Origin: Gyrodactylus bullatarudis
Lineage: Eukaryota > Platyhelminthes > Monogenea > Gyrodactylidea > Gyrodactylidae
Assembly (NCBI GenBank): GCA_012064415.1
Contig: SSNU01000201.1
Span: forward strand, 1-64,000
Reading direction: 5' to 3'
DNA length: 64,000 bases
Shown: piece by piece, positions 1-10,461 of the stretch
Numbering within the stretch: the first letter of the stretch is position 1
Layout of the letters: the number at the start of each line of letters is the position of its first letter
The notes under the pieces: generated by a model
Database searches by the model: none
Seen by the model: the letters and a program-made list of their open reading frames with translations, nothing else
What the model was told of the DNA's origin: nothing
Translations under genes and position numbers: made by a program

Positions 1-864
1 CAATTCACGCAAGGAGTTATTAAACGATTCGGCAATGTTGGATGTAAGTTGGCCATAACGACAAGCTGGAAAAGAGTGATTTGCCCAATGTTTTGCGGGT
101 ATATTTACGAGATAATCGAAAATTTCATGATTTAGAGATTTTATTTCTACCATCGCACTCCAGAAATTTGATTCTTCTTCTTGCATTGCAGCTTTCCATA
201 AAAGTCTTTTTATATTTTTTCGGAATTTGGTTTTAATCTTTTTGCCAATATGGTAAAGACAGTAGGAATGATTAGATTGTGTAAGAATCTCTGAGACTGA
301 TTTCATTAGACCTTTCTCTCTGTCTGAAATAATTATCAAGTTAATTTTGTCTTCAAGTTAAAGAGACGCATTAAGATTTCCGATAAAAATGGACCAGTAT
401 TTATAATTCTCCATAGGAGCGAAGGCAATAGCTATTGGATAAATTTCATTGTTACCATCAATACCTGTTGCAACTAAGAGAATATAATTGCATGATTGTT
501 TCATATGGCATCCATCTAGAGCGATCAACGGAGCAGAATTCTGGAATGCATTTATTGAATGGCCAAGAGAAAGATAAACATATTCGAGCTCTCTATTCGG
601 GGAAATTTTAAGGTCGACAAAGGTTCCCAAATTATGCAATAAATTCCAATTTAGAAAATCTTCTAATTTTCCGAATGAATTAATAATACCTGTTTCTTTT
701 GACTTTTTAAGAGTATTTATTGTCCTCCAGTTTTGATGATACGTCGTTGAAAGACCATGTTGGGTTTTCATAATATTGTTTGCATCATTTGGACTGAGCT
801 TTTCAATTTGATTGACTAACGGCTCAAGAATACTTTTTCTTGCAGAGCTTTTAGGGATGTTCAA
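1..864 (-). pseudogene. MULE (Mutator-like) transposase fragment, frameshifted
   Basis: The minus strand encodes the central part of a Mutator-superfamily DDE transposase. In the reading frame 864-358 the first catalytic Asp lies in ALDGCHMKQ, followed by the typical block LLVATGIDGNNEIYPIA and ENYKYWSIFIGNL. The frame then breaks at about 357 and continues in another frame with the second Asp block (IIISDREKGLMKSV), a YCLYHIGKKIK segment and SNIAESFNNSLREL running off the window edge. The last matches the usual NxAESxN region that ends the MULE domain. The product would nick and rejoin DNA at terminal inverted repeats, but the frameshift makes it non-functional as read. A second relative of the family lies at 38.9-39.2 kb. 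The family call is firm. The 3' part of the gene lies outside the window. Confidence 0.85.
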
Positions 865-1006
865 ATCTAAGAAAATAAATTATGATAATCAAACGGATGA
901 AACTACTCAAAAAAATACTTACATGAACAAAATTATATTCCCCATTAAATTAACGGCATAAATTATAATTAACGTTAAAATAACCTCTGTGAGATCCTAG
1001 GAATTG

Positions 1007-1340
1007 TATAGTCAAAAATGTAATAATGAGAAAAAGTGTAGTCAAAAATGTAATAATGAAAAAAAATGTAGTTAAAAATATAAAAACAAAATTAACTATA
1101 GTCAGAATGAATTTGGAAAAAAATCTCAATATTTTAATTGAAATTTGACTATAGTCAAATGTGTAAAATATGGAAGAAAGTGTAGTTAAAAGTAAAATAT
1201 TTTTTCAAATTGTAGTCAAATCTGTAAAAAGTGTAGTTAAGAATGTAAATATTAGAGAAAGTGTAGTCAAAAATATAATAAAGAAAAAAAAGTGTAGTCA
1301 AAAGTGTAAAAAATGAAATAACTATAGTCAAAAATGTAAT
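1007..1340. repeat. Degenerate minisatellite, ~30-bp T(A/G)TAGT(C/T)AAAA units
   Basis: About eleven units begin with TATAGTC, TGTAGTC or TGTAGTT and continue as A-rich spacer (for example TGTAGTCAAAAATGTAATAA). Most units are 28-31 bp. One is longer and one shorter. No coding potential is seen. Confidence 0.75.
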
Positions 1341-1345
1341 TCACC

Positions 1346-2039
1346 CATAAAAAAAATATTTTAGAACCAAATCTTATGGAAACTATTTCATATTTCAAAT
1401 CTCGATTTAGAACCCAACCTTAATTTTATGAAGATTTTTTTTCATTTCAAAATGAGTTAGTGATCGAAAGTTGACTATTAGCCTAAAAGTTTTAGGATTA
1501 CAATTAGACAAGGAAAGTTTTTATCGTCGTAAAAGTGTACATTTTCTTCCTTCAAGATAAGAGTTCTATATAATGATCAAAGGCTTGATTATTATACATA
1601 ATCGGCGAAGATTATATATAACTATCGAGTTCTATAAATTGATTGCAACATATACACTGAACAGAGTGTACAGATTGAACGTAACATATACAATACACAA
1701 ATGTATCAAAAATGACTTTATGAAGGTATACAAAATGGTGCACCGAATTGTTGTCGAGTTCTGCTCTGGATGTTGGAACCTAAAAAAAACTGAATTGTCC
1801 AAGAAATTTCAGAGAGTCGCCAGAACTTTTCGAAACAAACTATCTGCCCAGTACAGAAAAAAACTTCAGCCTTCAAAATCTATCAAAGTTCGAAGAGATA
1901 TAAAAAGTCTCATACTTATTAGAAAATCCCTGAAGCCGCAGAGAAACTCTAGACTTAAAACGCTACAGAATTGAAGGGCACGTAAAATATCTAGTTATCT
2001 TTAGTCGATGAAAAAAAACTTTGATAAACTACCAAACTT
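1346..2039. other. No recognised gene; open frame 1573-1974 (+)
   Basis: AT-rich sequence. A 133-codon plus-strand open frame (1573-1974) is rich in Lys/Arg and sits just upstream of Penelope-like RT sequence. It could be a decayed 5' part of that element, but I recognise no domain in it. Confidence 0.3.
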
Positions 2040-3204
2040 CACTGAAGAAATTAAAGCCAGATTCATAAACTAAAAGAAAATAATGTCCCTCTGGCTGAAA
2101 CATTGGAGTTTATCTGTAAAATATCCAAAGATATTGAAGGATTTCCGATTCCACCTATACTGTTAAAGCGGTTGTTATTTTTGTGTTGCAAAGACGTTGC
2201 TCTATCTTTTGATAAAAAATTATACATCCAAACGGAGGGTGTAGCCATGGGTACACCATTAGGTGCTTTGCTTGCAGAAAATTTCATGGGAAAACTAGAA
2301 TCAGGATCACTAGCACCCCTTATCAGCAAAGCTAAAATCTACAGAAGATATGTTGACTTCTTCATGATCGTAGACAAGAACTTAGAACTAAACTGCCTTT
2401 TAGAAGCTGCAATTACTGCCCATGAAAGTCTAAAATTCACCATGGAAGTAGAAGCAATAAACCAAATGCCGTTCTTAGAGCTCTTGTTATACAAGAAAAT
2501 GGTCAAATACAAAGAAAAATCTTCAAAAAATCAACTTTTACATGTAAACTCCTAAATTTTAACTCGTTCTCTCAAAGTCTACAAAAAAGGGATTGGTGAA
2601 ATCACTATTCTCGAGACTAGAAAAACTAGTATCATCAGATTGCTTAGAGGACGAAAAAATCAAACTCAAGTAAGTGTTCACTGAAAACAATTATCCAGCA
2701 GACTTTGTGGAAAATGCTTTGAAATGGGACGATCCAAAGGATGAAAACCTAGAGTCGAAAGAGAAAATTAACATTCAAAAGAGAGAGGTCTTGGAAAACA
2801 CAACCAAAAGCAAAATAAAACAATGGTGTGAGTCAACATTTCCCATATGTGAGCCAAGATTTCATTTCAAATCGAAGAGAATGTTCACAAACAAAACGAA
2901 AGACAGACCAAACCCATTATCAGAATCATATGTGGTATACAAATTCAAATGCCTTTGTAATGCAGAGTACATTGGCCATATAACCAGAAGGCTTGAAGAA
3001 AGAGTCTCTGAACACTTGTACACAGGCTCGACAGCCATAAGGCAACACGTTAGAGAATGCGAAGAAAAGGTTTCTCATGAAAATTTTGAAATCATTTACA
3101 GACAAACAGGAATCAGCATCGCAGCTCTCAAAACAGCCGAGGCAATACTCATAGAGAAGGAACAACCCAATCTATGTCTCCAAAAAAATTCATTCAGCCT
3201 CTAG
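2040..3204 (+). pseudogene. Penelope-like retroelement (RT + GIY-YIG) remnant
   Basis: Plus-strand remnant of a Penelope-like element. The first open segment (2103-2555) carries RT motifs typical of the group: FPIPPILLKRLLFLC, TEGVAMGTPLGALLAE and the catalytic box RRYVDFFMIV. In that box the second catalytic Asp of YxDD has become Phe. After a frame break at 2556-2673, the segment 2674-3204 encodes the RT C-terminus and a GIY-YIG endonuclease with the CLC cysteine motif (YVVYKFKCLCNAEYIGH), RRLEERVSEHL, and the closing LKTAEAILIEKEQP. Such proteins copy RNA into DNA and nick the target with the GIY-YIG domain. The frameshift and the missing Asp make this copy dead. The same family occurs at 8.2-10.5 and 19.0-19.4 kb. 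Confidence 0.9.
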
Positions 3205-4005
3205 TTCTTCCGAAACCCATTATTGGGGACAAAAGGAAACCTATCGAAACCGAGAGGAGGAACATTGAACAGGTAACAATAATAACCAAACCCCCAATAC
3301 AAACAAATATTACCTCCTTTTTCTAAACGAGACAATTGTAATCAATGCCATAACTCATAGCTTATAAATGTAGTGAATAGACTCACAGATAAAGGACAAT
3401 ACGACAATAATCCTTAACATAAAGTACAATCCAAAAATAGTTTACAAATATTATAAATTATCCATAAATGTGAAATATTAAAACAAAATTAAGATTGTAC
3501 AATTGAAAACTAAGCGATAGAGATTGTTTATATTTGTCAATAAAGTTGAATTCCTTACGAGACCATTATAGTTATAAACGTGATAAACAATACTAATTAT
3601 GGCAGAAGATGATGAATTCATAAAATAACTGTTGAATGAGAAACACAAAGAATCTAATTTTGGCAACAGAAAAAAACATAAATTATACACCTTTTAACCT
3701 CCCAATTTATTTTAATTGTAATTCTAATTTGGATACAGGAAATCTTAAAAGAGAACATTAAACAAAAGAGAGTAATTAATTACCAGGGCAACACAAAGCA
3801 TATTTTTTATGCTTCAATATGGTGTTTAATTTCACCTCTTATATGATTTTCTATATTTATGTTTTAAAAATAATCTCAAATTCAAAAGTTATAAATGCAT
3901 ATTGTACATATTATATGCTTTTATGTAAAAGCATAAAAAAGGGAATATTTTTGAAAGGCTGACCAATCAAACTCTTTCTTGTAATATTGATGTATTTATA
4001 TTTGG
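3205..4005. other. No recognised gene (3205-4005)
   Basis: AT-rich sequence downstream of the Penelope-like remnant. No frame matches a family I recognise. The last 60 bases contain ACCAATC and a TTTATATTT stretch just ahead of the hammerhead motif, the same order seen in the PLE arms at 8.3 and 10.4 kb. Confidence 0.4.
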
Positions 4006-4011
4006 CACGTA

Positions 4012-4050
4012 AAGACTGAAGAGTATGCCCGAAATAGAGCTCAATCTCTT
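4012..4050 (+). ncRNA. Hammerhead ribozyme candidate A (PLE type)
   Basis: Core CTGAAGA (4016-4022), 8-nt segment GTATGCCC (4023-4030), GAAA (4031-4034), then a minimal helix III (AU...AU) closing a loop with the palindrome GAGCTC. The cleavage site would follow C4046. Helix I pairs AAGA (4012-4015) with UCUU (4047-4050). TGGCA just upstream (about 4003) is complementary to the TGCC in the 8-nt loop. Self-cleaving hammerheads are known from Penelope-like elements. Activity here is inferred from structure. Confidence 0.75.
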
Positions 4051-4159
4051 CATATTCTCAGGCATCGCCTTTGTTATAAAATGACTAACAGCATAGCTAA
4101 AGTTAAAGATGACTTAACTCATCACTTGATAGAAGAAAATAAGTGTTAAATTATCTTTT

Positions 4160-4690
4160 AGAAAGGCTTATAATATTCCCGATCTGAATTCTGACGATGA
4201 GTTTACAAGAAAAAATTGGGCTGCAGTTAAGATTGCAAAGACCATTGATTTGGAAAAAATAATATTTTTATATGAAAAGAAATTCAATTTGAATGAGCCC
4301 GATAGTTTAAATATCTCTTGGATTGATAGAAATCTTTCGAAACAAACCTGTGTCAAACGTAGCTGTTATGGTCTGAGGAAGTATCTCAAATAATGGAACT
4401 GGCAATTTAATTATTGTAAATGAGAAGCTCTAAATCGCCATTGAGTTGGTTTAAGGAGCAAGGAGTTGAATTATTACCCTAGCCTGTAGTCCCAATATGA
4501 ACCCTGTTGAAAATCTTTTAGAAATTCTAGCGCAAGAAGTTTATGCGAACGGGAAGCAATTGGAACAGAATTGGTCATATCAAATTTAATCGAGTGGAAT
4601 GTAATAGTAATAGAATCAGTAAGGAATCTGTATAAGTTTATGATGAAAATATGGTTAAATGTTGTTTTGTGCGAATGCAATTTCACAAAA
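4160..4690 (+). pseudogene. Tc1-like transposase, C-terminal remnant
   Basis: Plus-strand decayed Tc1/mariner-superfamily transposase. One frame (4160-4396) reads through NWAAVKIAKTIDLEKIIFLYEKKFNLN, where the usual FSDEKKFNL block has lost its Asp (LYEKKFNL), and SCYGLRKYL. Other frames continue with VMV-GSISNNGTGNLIIVNE and then CSPNMNPVENLLEIL, the block that normally holds the last catalytic Asp (SPDLNPIEN), here Asn. Several stops and frame changes make it non-functional. An N-terminal Tc1-type helix-turn-helix remnant lies at 11.5 kb on the other strand. Confidence 0.8.
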
Positions 4691-4699
4691 TGGATCTGA

Positions 4700-5820
4700 G
4701 AACTTTATTTTGTCGTTTTACGTATAAATGAAAAAAAAGTAATTTTGTATTTTTAACTATATATATATAAAATTCCAGGCCTATTTTTTGTTACCGATAG
4801 ACGCCTAAACTATAAACAAGACTTGAGCTTAAGACTCATAATACAGTTTTTTACTCTGAAGGTTATATGATATTAAAATTCTGAAAATTCGCATTGGACC
4901 ATCTTCATTTTTGAGTCTTAACCAATCAGAGAACTTCATTTGATTTCTGCTCCAAAGTGTATCAACGAACCAATCACAGTTTTCCATTTTTTTCACCCAT
5001 TTGGCATTCTAATCATCGTAGTGTCAAACACTAGATCGACATGTCAACTAATCAAGGCTTTTCAGCCAAAGAAAACCATAAATGGGTTTACCACCCTGTT
5101 TTCAACTTTTAACTTTGATTGGTTCAAATGTATATAGTTGTTCCAAGCAAATGTGCCATCTCCATTCCGACCTTGGCTAAGTGGAATAAACATAATTACG
5201 CTATTAATATCTATTTTGATTTCAGATAAACAAATCCTACTTTTTTCATTCAGTATATTTCAATATTTCAATGATCCAGATTCCTTATCAGTCACTATTT
5301 TATTCCCTAGATCAATTCCTATCCTGTGAGTATTATTCCTTATTTTATTCCATAATCTAATTCAAAAAGCTAAAAACAGTGTCAATAAATTTTTACATAT
5401 ATAATGATGATCCTCAAGTAGATTAGAGATGCAATACTATTATAGGCCTTATATTATTAGAAGTTTACAGACTCTACTTTATACGAATCACAAAATGTTA
5501 GTAGAATTCTGTACGGCTCTAGAACTTATGGATAGTGACAGTCATGACTTATTCATTTATCCCAATTGTGCTCCAGGTCAATTAATTATATATGCATTTA
5601 ATTCTCGCCCTTCGATGGTTTATTGCCTTAACTCTATGCGTTACAAAAAATAGGTCTAGATTTTAAAATTTCTATATTAACTATCTTATAAACCCTACAC
5701 TTAATTTCAGAGCCTTCATCCATCAGAAAATAATTTCCTCAATTGACAATCCCGCAAGTATCAAAGGTAAGTATTAATTAATTCTTCAAAATTGTCAGAA
5801 ATTTCATCAAGTACATTAAT
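4700..5820. other. No recognised gene (4.7-5.8 kb)
   Basis: AT-rich sequence with several short plus-strand frames (4940-5137, 5138-5329, 5429-5653). None shows a recognisable domain, and no splice arrangement produced a known family. Confidence 0.3.
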
Positions 5821-5827
5821 AATACGC

Positions 5828-6300
5828 ATACTTTAAAATGGATATTTTATATGAATCCCGATTATAGTTCATCCCGCCTAAAAAAGGTTTAGTTATCTAA
5901 AGGCTTACAACTCTAATATCTTTTCCTTCTTTTTTCTTAAGAAACTTCAATTTTTTTTCATAGATGGATTCATTTATATATAAAAATATTCATGAAAAAT
6001 ACTCCCTTATTATACCATCAATTAAAAATCAAGCCTAGAAATTTCCTCAAGTAATACGGTTTTGCTTCATTCATATGAAAATCCATTTTAAAATAAGACT
6101 CCCGATTATAGTTCATCAGGCCTAAAAAAGGCTTAGTTATCTAATGAATGAATTGTGAACAAGGCTTATAAGTCTAATCCCTTTTCCTTAATTTTTCTTA
6201 TAAAACTTCAATTTGTAGTCATAGCTGGATTCATTTCTATATATACGAATATACATGGTAAATACTCCCTTATTATACCATCAATTAAAAATCAAGCTTA
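5828..6300 (+). repeat. Direct tandem duplication, two ~215-bp copies
   Basis: Two diverged copies lie side by side: roughly 5828-6038 and 6082-6300. Both contain TCCCGATTATAGTTCATC, then GGCCTAAAAAAG or a close variant, CTTTTCCTT, GGATTCATTT and the nearly identical end CTCCCTTATTATACCATC. The second copy has a small insertion (about 20 bp) near its middle. Confidence 0.75.
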
Positions 6301-6404
6301 TTCTAAAAGATATTTAGATTTTTTTCCTATAATTCAATTTCGAAATTAACTCCACTCTTAGATTTTAAAGTTAGTATAAATCTTTTATAAATGCCTCCCA
6401 AAAA

Positions 6405-6660
6405 ACTCAATTGAGTAGAAATACTCTTAGGGCAGCTCGAAAACTTCGGCTTGATAATCCCATCCCGGTAGAAATTTCTTTATTTCGTATTGCTTCTTCT
6501 TATAATTGTAATCTTGATGTTTCTAATTTGGGTAATATTGGATGTATGAATAATGTTTGTCGTCATGGTAAGGCTCTAAAATTTAAAGGTGAAACTGCTG
6601 GCATGTTTTGAGCATCAGGGAAAGTAGATGTAGATATTTGGCATAATCCTAAATTAAATA
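6405..6660 (+). pseudogene. Helitron helicase N-terminal fragment
   Basis: The plus-strand frame 6411-6611 ends in GCMNNVCRHGKALKFKGETA and continues past a stop with ASGKVDVDIWHNP. This matches the conserved block of Helitron Rep/helicase proteins around LGxMxxxCxxCxALxFxxE...CCxxGKV, in which the cysteines are metal ligands. Here one Cys is Gly and the CC pair is lost to a stop. It is a short inactive fragment of a rolling-circle transposon. Confidence 0.65.
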
Positions 6661-7085
6661 ATCCTATATGAGTCTTGGGATGATTCTAATCTTCATGTGG
6701 AAGATTAAGATCACCAAGTATGATGAGTTCAGTCTTCATATATCTATCAATTATATTATCAATGTGACTCATTAAGAGTCATCAGTGGTTACTAATAACT
6801 AATAATAACTAATTAGGGCTTCTGTAAACTAGGACAATATTTATTGTTTTTGTGTCAGTCAGTTTAATAACACAGTTTAGGAGCTCATCTTTGTTAACTG
6901 AAGTGGTATAAGACGGTATAAGGTTGAAAGTTTCTTTAAAAAAACTTCACCATGTTTATCACCAATTCTATCAGATCTAATAAATTTATAGCCTTCTTAA
7001 TGAAGCCATGTCTCAGTAAAACAGTAAGAATTACCAAGATCAATAAAAGCACGAGACAAGGCTGAAAAGTAGAAACTTGATAAAT
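6661..7085 (-). pseudogene. Non-LTR retrotransposon AP-endonuclease fragment
   Basis: On the minus strand the region reads NSYCFTETWLH, EGYKFIRSDRIGDKHG, KETFNLIPSYTTSVNKDELL, TINIVLVYRSPN and MKTELIILGDLNLPHED. These are successive motifs of the apurinic-endonuclease-like domain of non-LTR retrotransposons (ETWL; YRSPN; GDLN with the catalytic Asp and Asn). Stops interrupt it between blocks. The RT fragments at 27-28 kb could come from the same kind of element. Confidence 0.8.
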
Positions 7086-7089
7086 TCTC

Positions 7090-8247
7090 ATCCATAAGAT
7101 ACCCACTACTCCCCCCTCGAATTAAGTCCCTACACACATTTAGTATGAGCAGAAGACCCCCACCCTAAATCATTCACGAAATATACTAATTATATATATA
7201 ACCTGTGAAGAAAGATTCTGTTTACGAGATATGCTAGGACGTATGACATTCACGAAATATAGTAGGATATTCTTATAATTCCTGATTCACTATTTATACG
7301 GTAACATATAGACTGTACAACTAATAGGTCAATGTGGAAACTTGGTGTACACACTAAACGGTTGATGGTGTGCATTGATCTGTGTGCATTCAACCGATAC
7401 ACGTTTTACAATCGATTAAATTCCAAGTCATCGACCACAGCGTATTGGTCTTATGAAAATCATAGGTCTGAAGTTGAGAAACCTCTTCAATGAGTTGAAA
7501 AGGTGCAGGCTTCACACTTGATATAGTTTCAAGTTATCAAATCTGTAATAACCCATACATACACATCTCTTGGATGCCATTGGTCAAAAGTTGATAAACC
7601 TCTTCCCAGCCTATGAGAAACGGTTGACTTTATAATTTAGACAAGATTATGTAATGAAGTCAATTTTCATCATATCTGTTCGCGAGCAGTTCGACACAGC
7701 CCTCAGAATACTCGAAATAAGCCAAAATTCCTTGAGGCTCAACGATATGGAATACTGTAATATTATCAATAAATTCAAGGCATCCAAACATTGGAAGAAT
7801 ATAAGAACCTCTATAAGATACCAAAGAAGTACGACCTTCAAGTGATCGATGGAGAAGAGCGGGTTATGAAAGAGGGAAACGCCTTCTTATTCTTGTGAGG
7901 GATCATAAAATCTTTGACATAGTTGATATTCAAAACACAAGAGTCATTGACATTGTCGTCTCAATAATATAAAGGCCAATATTTCTCAGAGATGTTATAA
8001 CATTTCCAAGGAAGTACTCGATATTTATCTTGACAAAGAAGGGTCTGGTTACCAATCCTATCATCACACAGCGATTCAATGAGAAATTTTAGATGGAGTC
8101 AATTGATCTCCAGTCCAAGCCTGATGGAGGATTCAAATTCATATTTTTCACCCTTTTTCTCCTCACTCTTGCTATTAATGTTGAGTTTTTTGGGTGTTTT
8201 TATCTTACATTCTTTTTATGTAACTTGCTTCTTACTATTTTCATTCG
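7090..8247. other. No recognised gene (7.1-8.2 kb)
   Basis: Contains two similar stretches with ATTCACGAAATATA near 7174 and 7250, and a short open frame at 7654-7845 (+). No family recognised. Confidence 0.3.
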
Positions 8248-8277
8248 TTAGAAAGTAAAAAAGGATGCCGAAAAAGG

Positions 8278-8317
8278 GAGGAATAAGCGCTTTATTTCAG
8301 GCATACTCATCAGCCTC
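8278..8317 (-). ncRNA. Hammerhead ribozyme candidate B, left arm
   Basis: Mirror copy of the motif at 10392-10431, on the minus strand: GAGG, CTGATGA, GTATGCCT, GAAA, AU...AU helix III with AAGCGCTT palindrome, then CCUC pairing back with GAGG. Confidence 0.75.
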
Positions 8318-8697
8318 TTACATGCCAAATATATAGTAAAATACAAAGAAAAATATAAGTTAATCTGATTGGCTCTCTCGTTGTGTTGGGGTACATCTAA
8401 AAATTTATCACATTCTCAATCAGGTAGGGTTTGTGATGGTTGATATTTCCCACCCTAGGGTGGGGTACATTCTGATTACATATATGATATATGACTTTGA
8501 TATATGATACATTTTCTTATTAAGACACATTAACAGAGTTGTAACATTGAGAAATAATATATGTATGATATTGTATGTTCTATGATAAAGGCGATATAGT
8601 TTCAATTTAACATGATTATATAACTTAAAAGAAAGTTTGACAGACAAGGTTAATAAACGTAATAGGTAGATTTTTTGATATCTTTTGGGAATAATGA

Positions 8698-9615
8698 TCA
8701 TTGGCTAAAATACTTCGTGATTTTGTTGGTTTGTATTATTGTGTCCGAGTTTCGGTTTCTTTTTCTTGTTTCCTCTGGTTGACTGCTAGTTTCAACGACT
8801 GCTCTATTTCCGTTTCTCTTATTTGGCCAATTTAGACCTAACGTCTTGACAAGTTTCTTTTGCTTGCATAAGATTGGGTTCTCTCTTTTAATAAAGAAAG
8901 CTTCAGCAGTTTTTAATGTGTTGACATTCCTCCCATTTTGTCTATAGAGAATATAAAAGTTTGCTGGGGAGGCTTTTTTGTCACATACCTTGAGATGTTC
9001 CCTCACTGCTGTGTTTCCAGTATAGAGATGTTTATCTATTCTATCCTCGAGTCTCCTCGTAGTGTGACCAATGTACTCTGCTTTACATGGACACTGGAAT
9101 TTGTACACAACATAAGAAGACTTATTATAAACCAAGAGGTCCTTAGATTTATTCGTAAACTTTTTATTAGTCATGAAAAGATATCTGATTTTCATTCTTG
9201 GAAATGTTGTTTGGAATAACTCGTTTACTTTTTGTTTCAATATTGTTCCATGGTTATCTCCTTTGAAAGGTACTATCAAATAGACCGGTTGAAATCCTTC
9301 CTCTTCAGTTCTGTTTGTATCGTTTGATTCCATGTGACTCAGAATAAACTGCCTAGGGTAATTATTGCTCATGAAAATTCTAATGAGTTTCTTTTTCTCA
9401 TCTTCCCACATATGTTCCGATGTGAGTTTCTTGGTTCTGGAAAACAGAGACTTCACAAGCCCTTTTTTGTAGTTAATAGGTGCAAAAGAATTGTAATTCA
9501 TAAGTTTACCAGTAAAAGTCTTTTTTCTGTGAATTTTTCTACTTATTTCACCATTATTCCTTCTGTTCATATAAATCTCCAAAAAAGGTAACCCGTTTTC
9601 CAATTCCTTCTCCAT
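8698..9615 (-). CDS. Penelope-like element ORF: RT thumb + GIY-YIG endonuclease
   Basis: An open frame of 305 codons on the minus strand, 5'-truncated. It starts within the RT C-terminal region (LENGLPFLEIYMNRRNNGEI; TFTGKLMNYNSFAP). The frame appears to continue upstream of the first ATG (STFLLMEKELENG), so this ATG is not a true start. Residues about 165-260 form the GIY-YIG nuclease: SSYVVYKFQCPCKAEYIGH with the CPC pair, TTRRLEDRIDKHL, and LKTAEAFFIKRENP. The tail is Lys/Arg/Asn rich and ends TNKITKYFSQ. The nuclease would nick the target DNA for target-primed reverse transcription. The RT palm with catalytic Asps is absent, so this copy cannot transpose alone, although this part of the frame is intact. 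Confidence 0.85.
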   Translation of the reverse strand: MEKELENGLPFLEIYMNRRNNGEISRKIHRKKTFTGKLMNYNSFAPINYKKGLVKSLFSRTKKLTSEHMWEDEKKKLIRIFMSNNYPRQFILSHMESNDTNRTEEEGFQPVYLIVPFKGDNHGTILKQKVNELFQTTFPRMKIRYLFMTNKKFTNKSKDLLVYNKSSYVVYKFQCPCKAEYIGHTTRRLEDRIDKHLYTGNTAVREHLKVCDKKASPANFYILYRQNGRNVNTLKTAEAFFIKRENPILCKQKKLVKTLGLNWPNKRNGNRAVVETSSQPEETRKRNRNSDTIIQTNKITKYFSQ

Positions 9616-10334
9616 TAATAAGAAAGTAGAATTCCCTTTCTCTCAAAAACGGCATAAAGTGGCATTGGAGAGGTTGAAAAGAAGAAGTGACACAATTCTC
9701 ACGAAATTGGACATCTCAAGGTATGTGACAAAAAAGCCTCCCCAGCAAACTTTTATATTCTCTATAGACAAAATGGGAGGAATGTCAACACATTAAAAAC
9801 TGCTGAAGCTTTCTTTATTAAAAGAGAGAACCCAATCTTATGCAAGCAAAAGAAACTTGTCAAGACGTTAGGTCTAAATTGGCCAAATAAGAGAAACGGA
9901 AATAGAGCAGTCGTTGAAACTAGCAGTCAACCAGAGGAAACAAGAAAAAGAAACCGAAACTCGGACACAATAATACAAACCAACAAAATCACGAAGTATT
10001 TTAGCCAATGATCATTATTCCCAAAAGATATCAAAAAATCTACCTATTACGTTTATTAACCTTGTCTGTCAAACTTTCTTTTAAGTTATATAATCATGTT
10101 AAATTGAAACTATATCGCCTTTATCATAGAACATACAATATCATACATATATTATTTCTCAATGTTACAACTCTGTTAATGTGTCTTAATAAGAAAATGT
10201 ATCATATATCAAAGTCATATATCATATATGTAATCAGAATGTACCCCACCCTAGGGTGGGAAATATCAACCATCACAAACCCTACCTGATTGAGAATGTG
10301 ATAAATTTTTAGATGTACCCCAACACAACGAGAG

Positions 10335-10390
10335 AGCCAATCAGATTAACTTATATTTTTCTTTGTATTTTACTATATATTTGGCATGTA
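10335..10390 (+). promoter_or_regulatory. CCAAT/TATA-like block ahead of PLE hammerhead
   Basis: CCAAT (10337-10341) and a TATATATT box (10375-10383) lie 10-55 bp upstream of the hammerhead in the right arm. The mirror image lies in the left arm. Similar ACCAATC plus TATATT order precedes hammerhead A. A pseudo-LTR promoter is inferred. Confidence 0.4.
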
Positions 10391-10391
10391 A

Positions 10392-10431
10392 GAGGCTGAT
10401 GAGTATGCCTGAAATAAAGCGCTTATTCCTC
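10392..10431 (+). ncRNA. Hammerhead ribozyme candidate B, right arm
   Basis: GAGG (10392-10395), CTGATGA (10396-10402), GTATGCCT (10403-10410), GAAA (10411-10414), then AU, a loop containing AAGCGCTT, AU and U10427 as the cleavage-site base, and CCUC (10428-10431) which pairs with GAGG. TTGGCAT just upstream is complementary to the ATGCC in the 8-nt loop. Closing pair of the 8-nt segment is G-U here, G-C in other versions. Confidence 0.8.
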
Positions 10432-10461
10432 CCTTTTTCGGCATCCTTTTTTACTTTCTAA

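Larger units (their letters stand above)
8248..10461. mobile_element. Inverted pair of Penelope-like elements (751-bp arms)
   Basis: Two Penelope-like copies lie in opposite orientation. The left arm 8248-8998 and right arm 9711-10461 are inverted repeats of exactly 751 bp each. They showed no indel, and no mismatch in any stretch I compared. The left copy runs inward beyond its arm and keeps the RT C-terminus and GIY-YIG endonuclease (minus, 8698-9615). The right copy is 5'-truncated to the end of the endonuclease. Each outer end carries a hammerhead motif. Complex inverted and truncated arrangements with pseudo-LTRs are typical of Penelope-like elements. Identity of the arms suggests recent insertion or gene conversion. 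Confidence 0.85.

Noticed and set aside
7654..7845. 63-codon frames on both strands
   Set aside because: Overlapping frames of similar length on both strands with no domain. Coding status cannot be decided.
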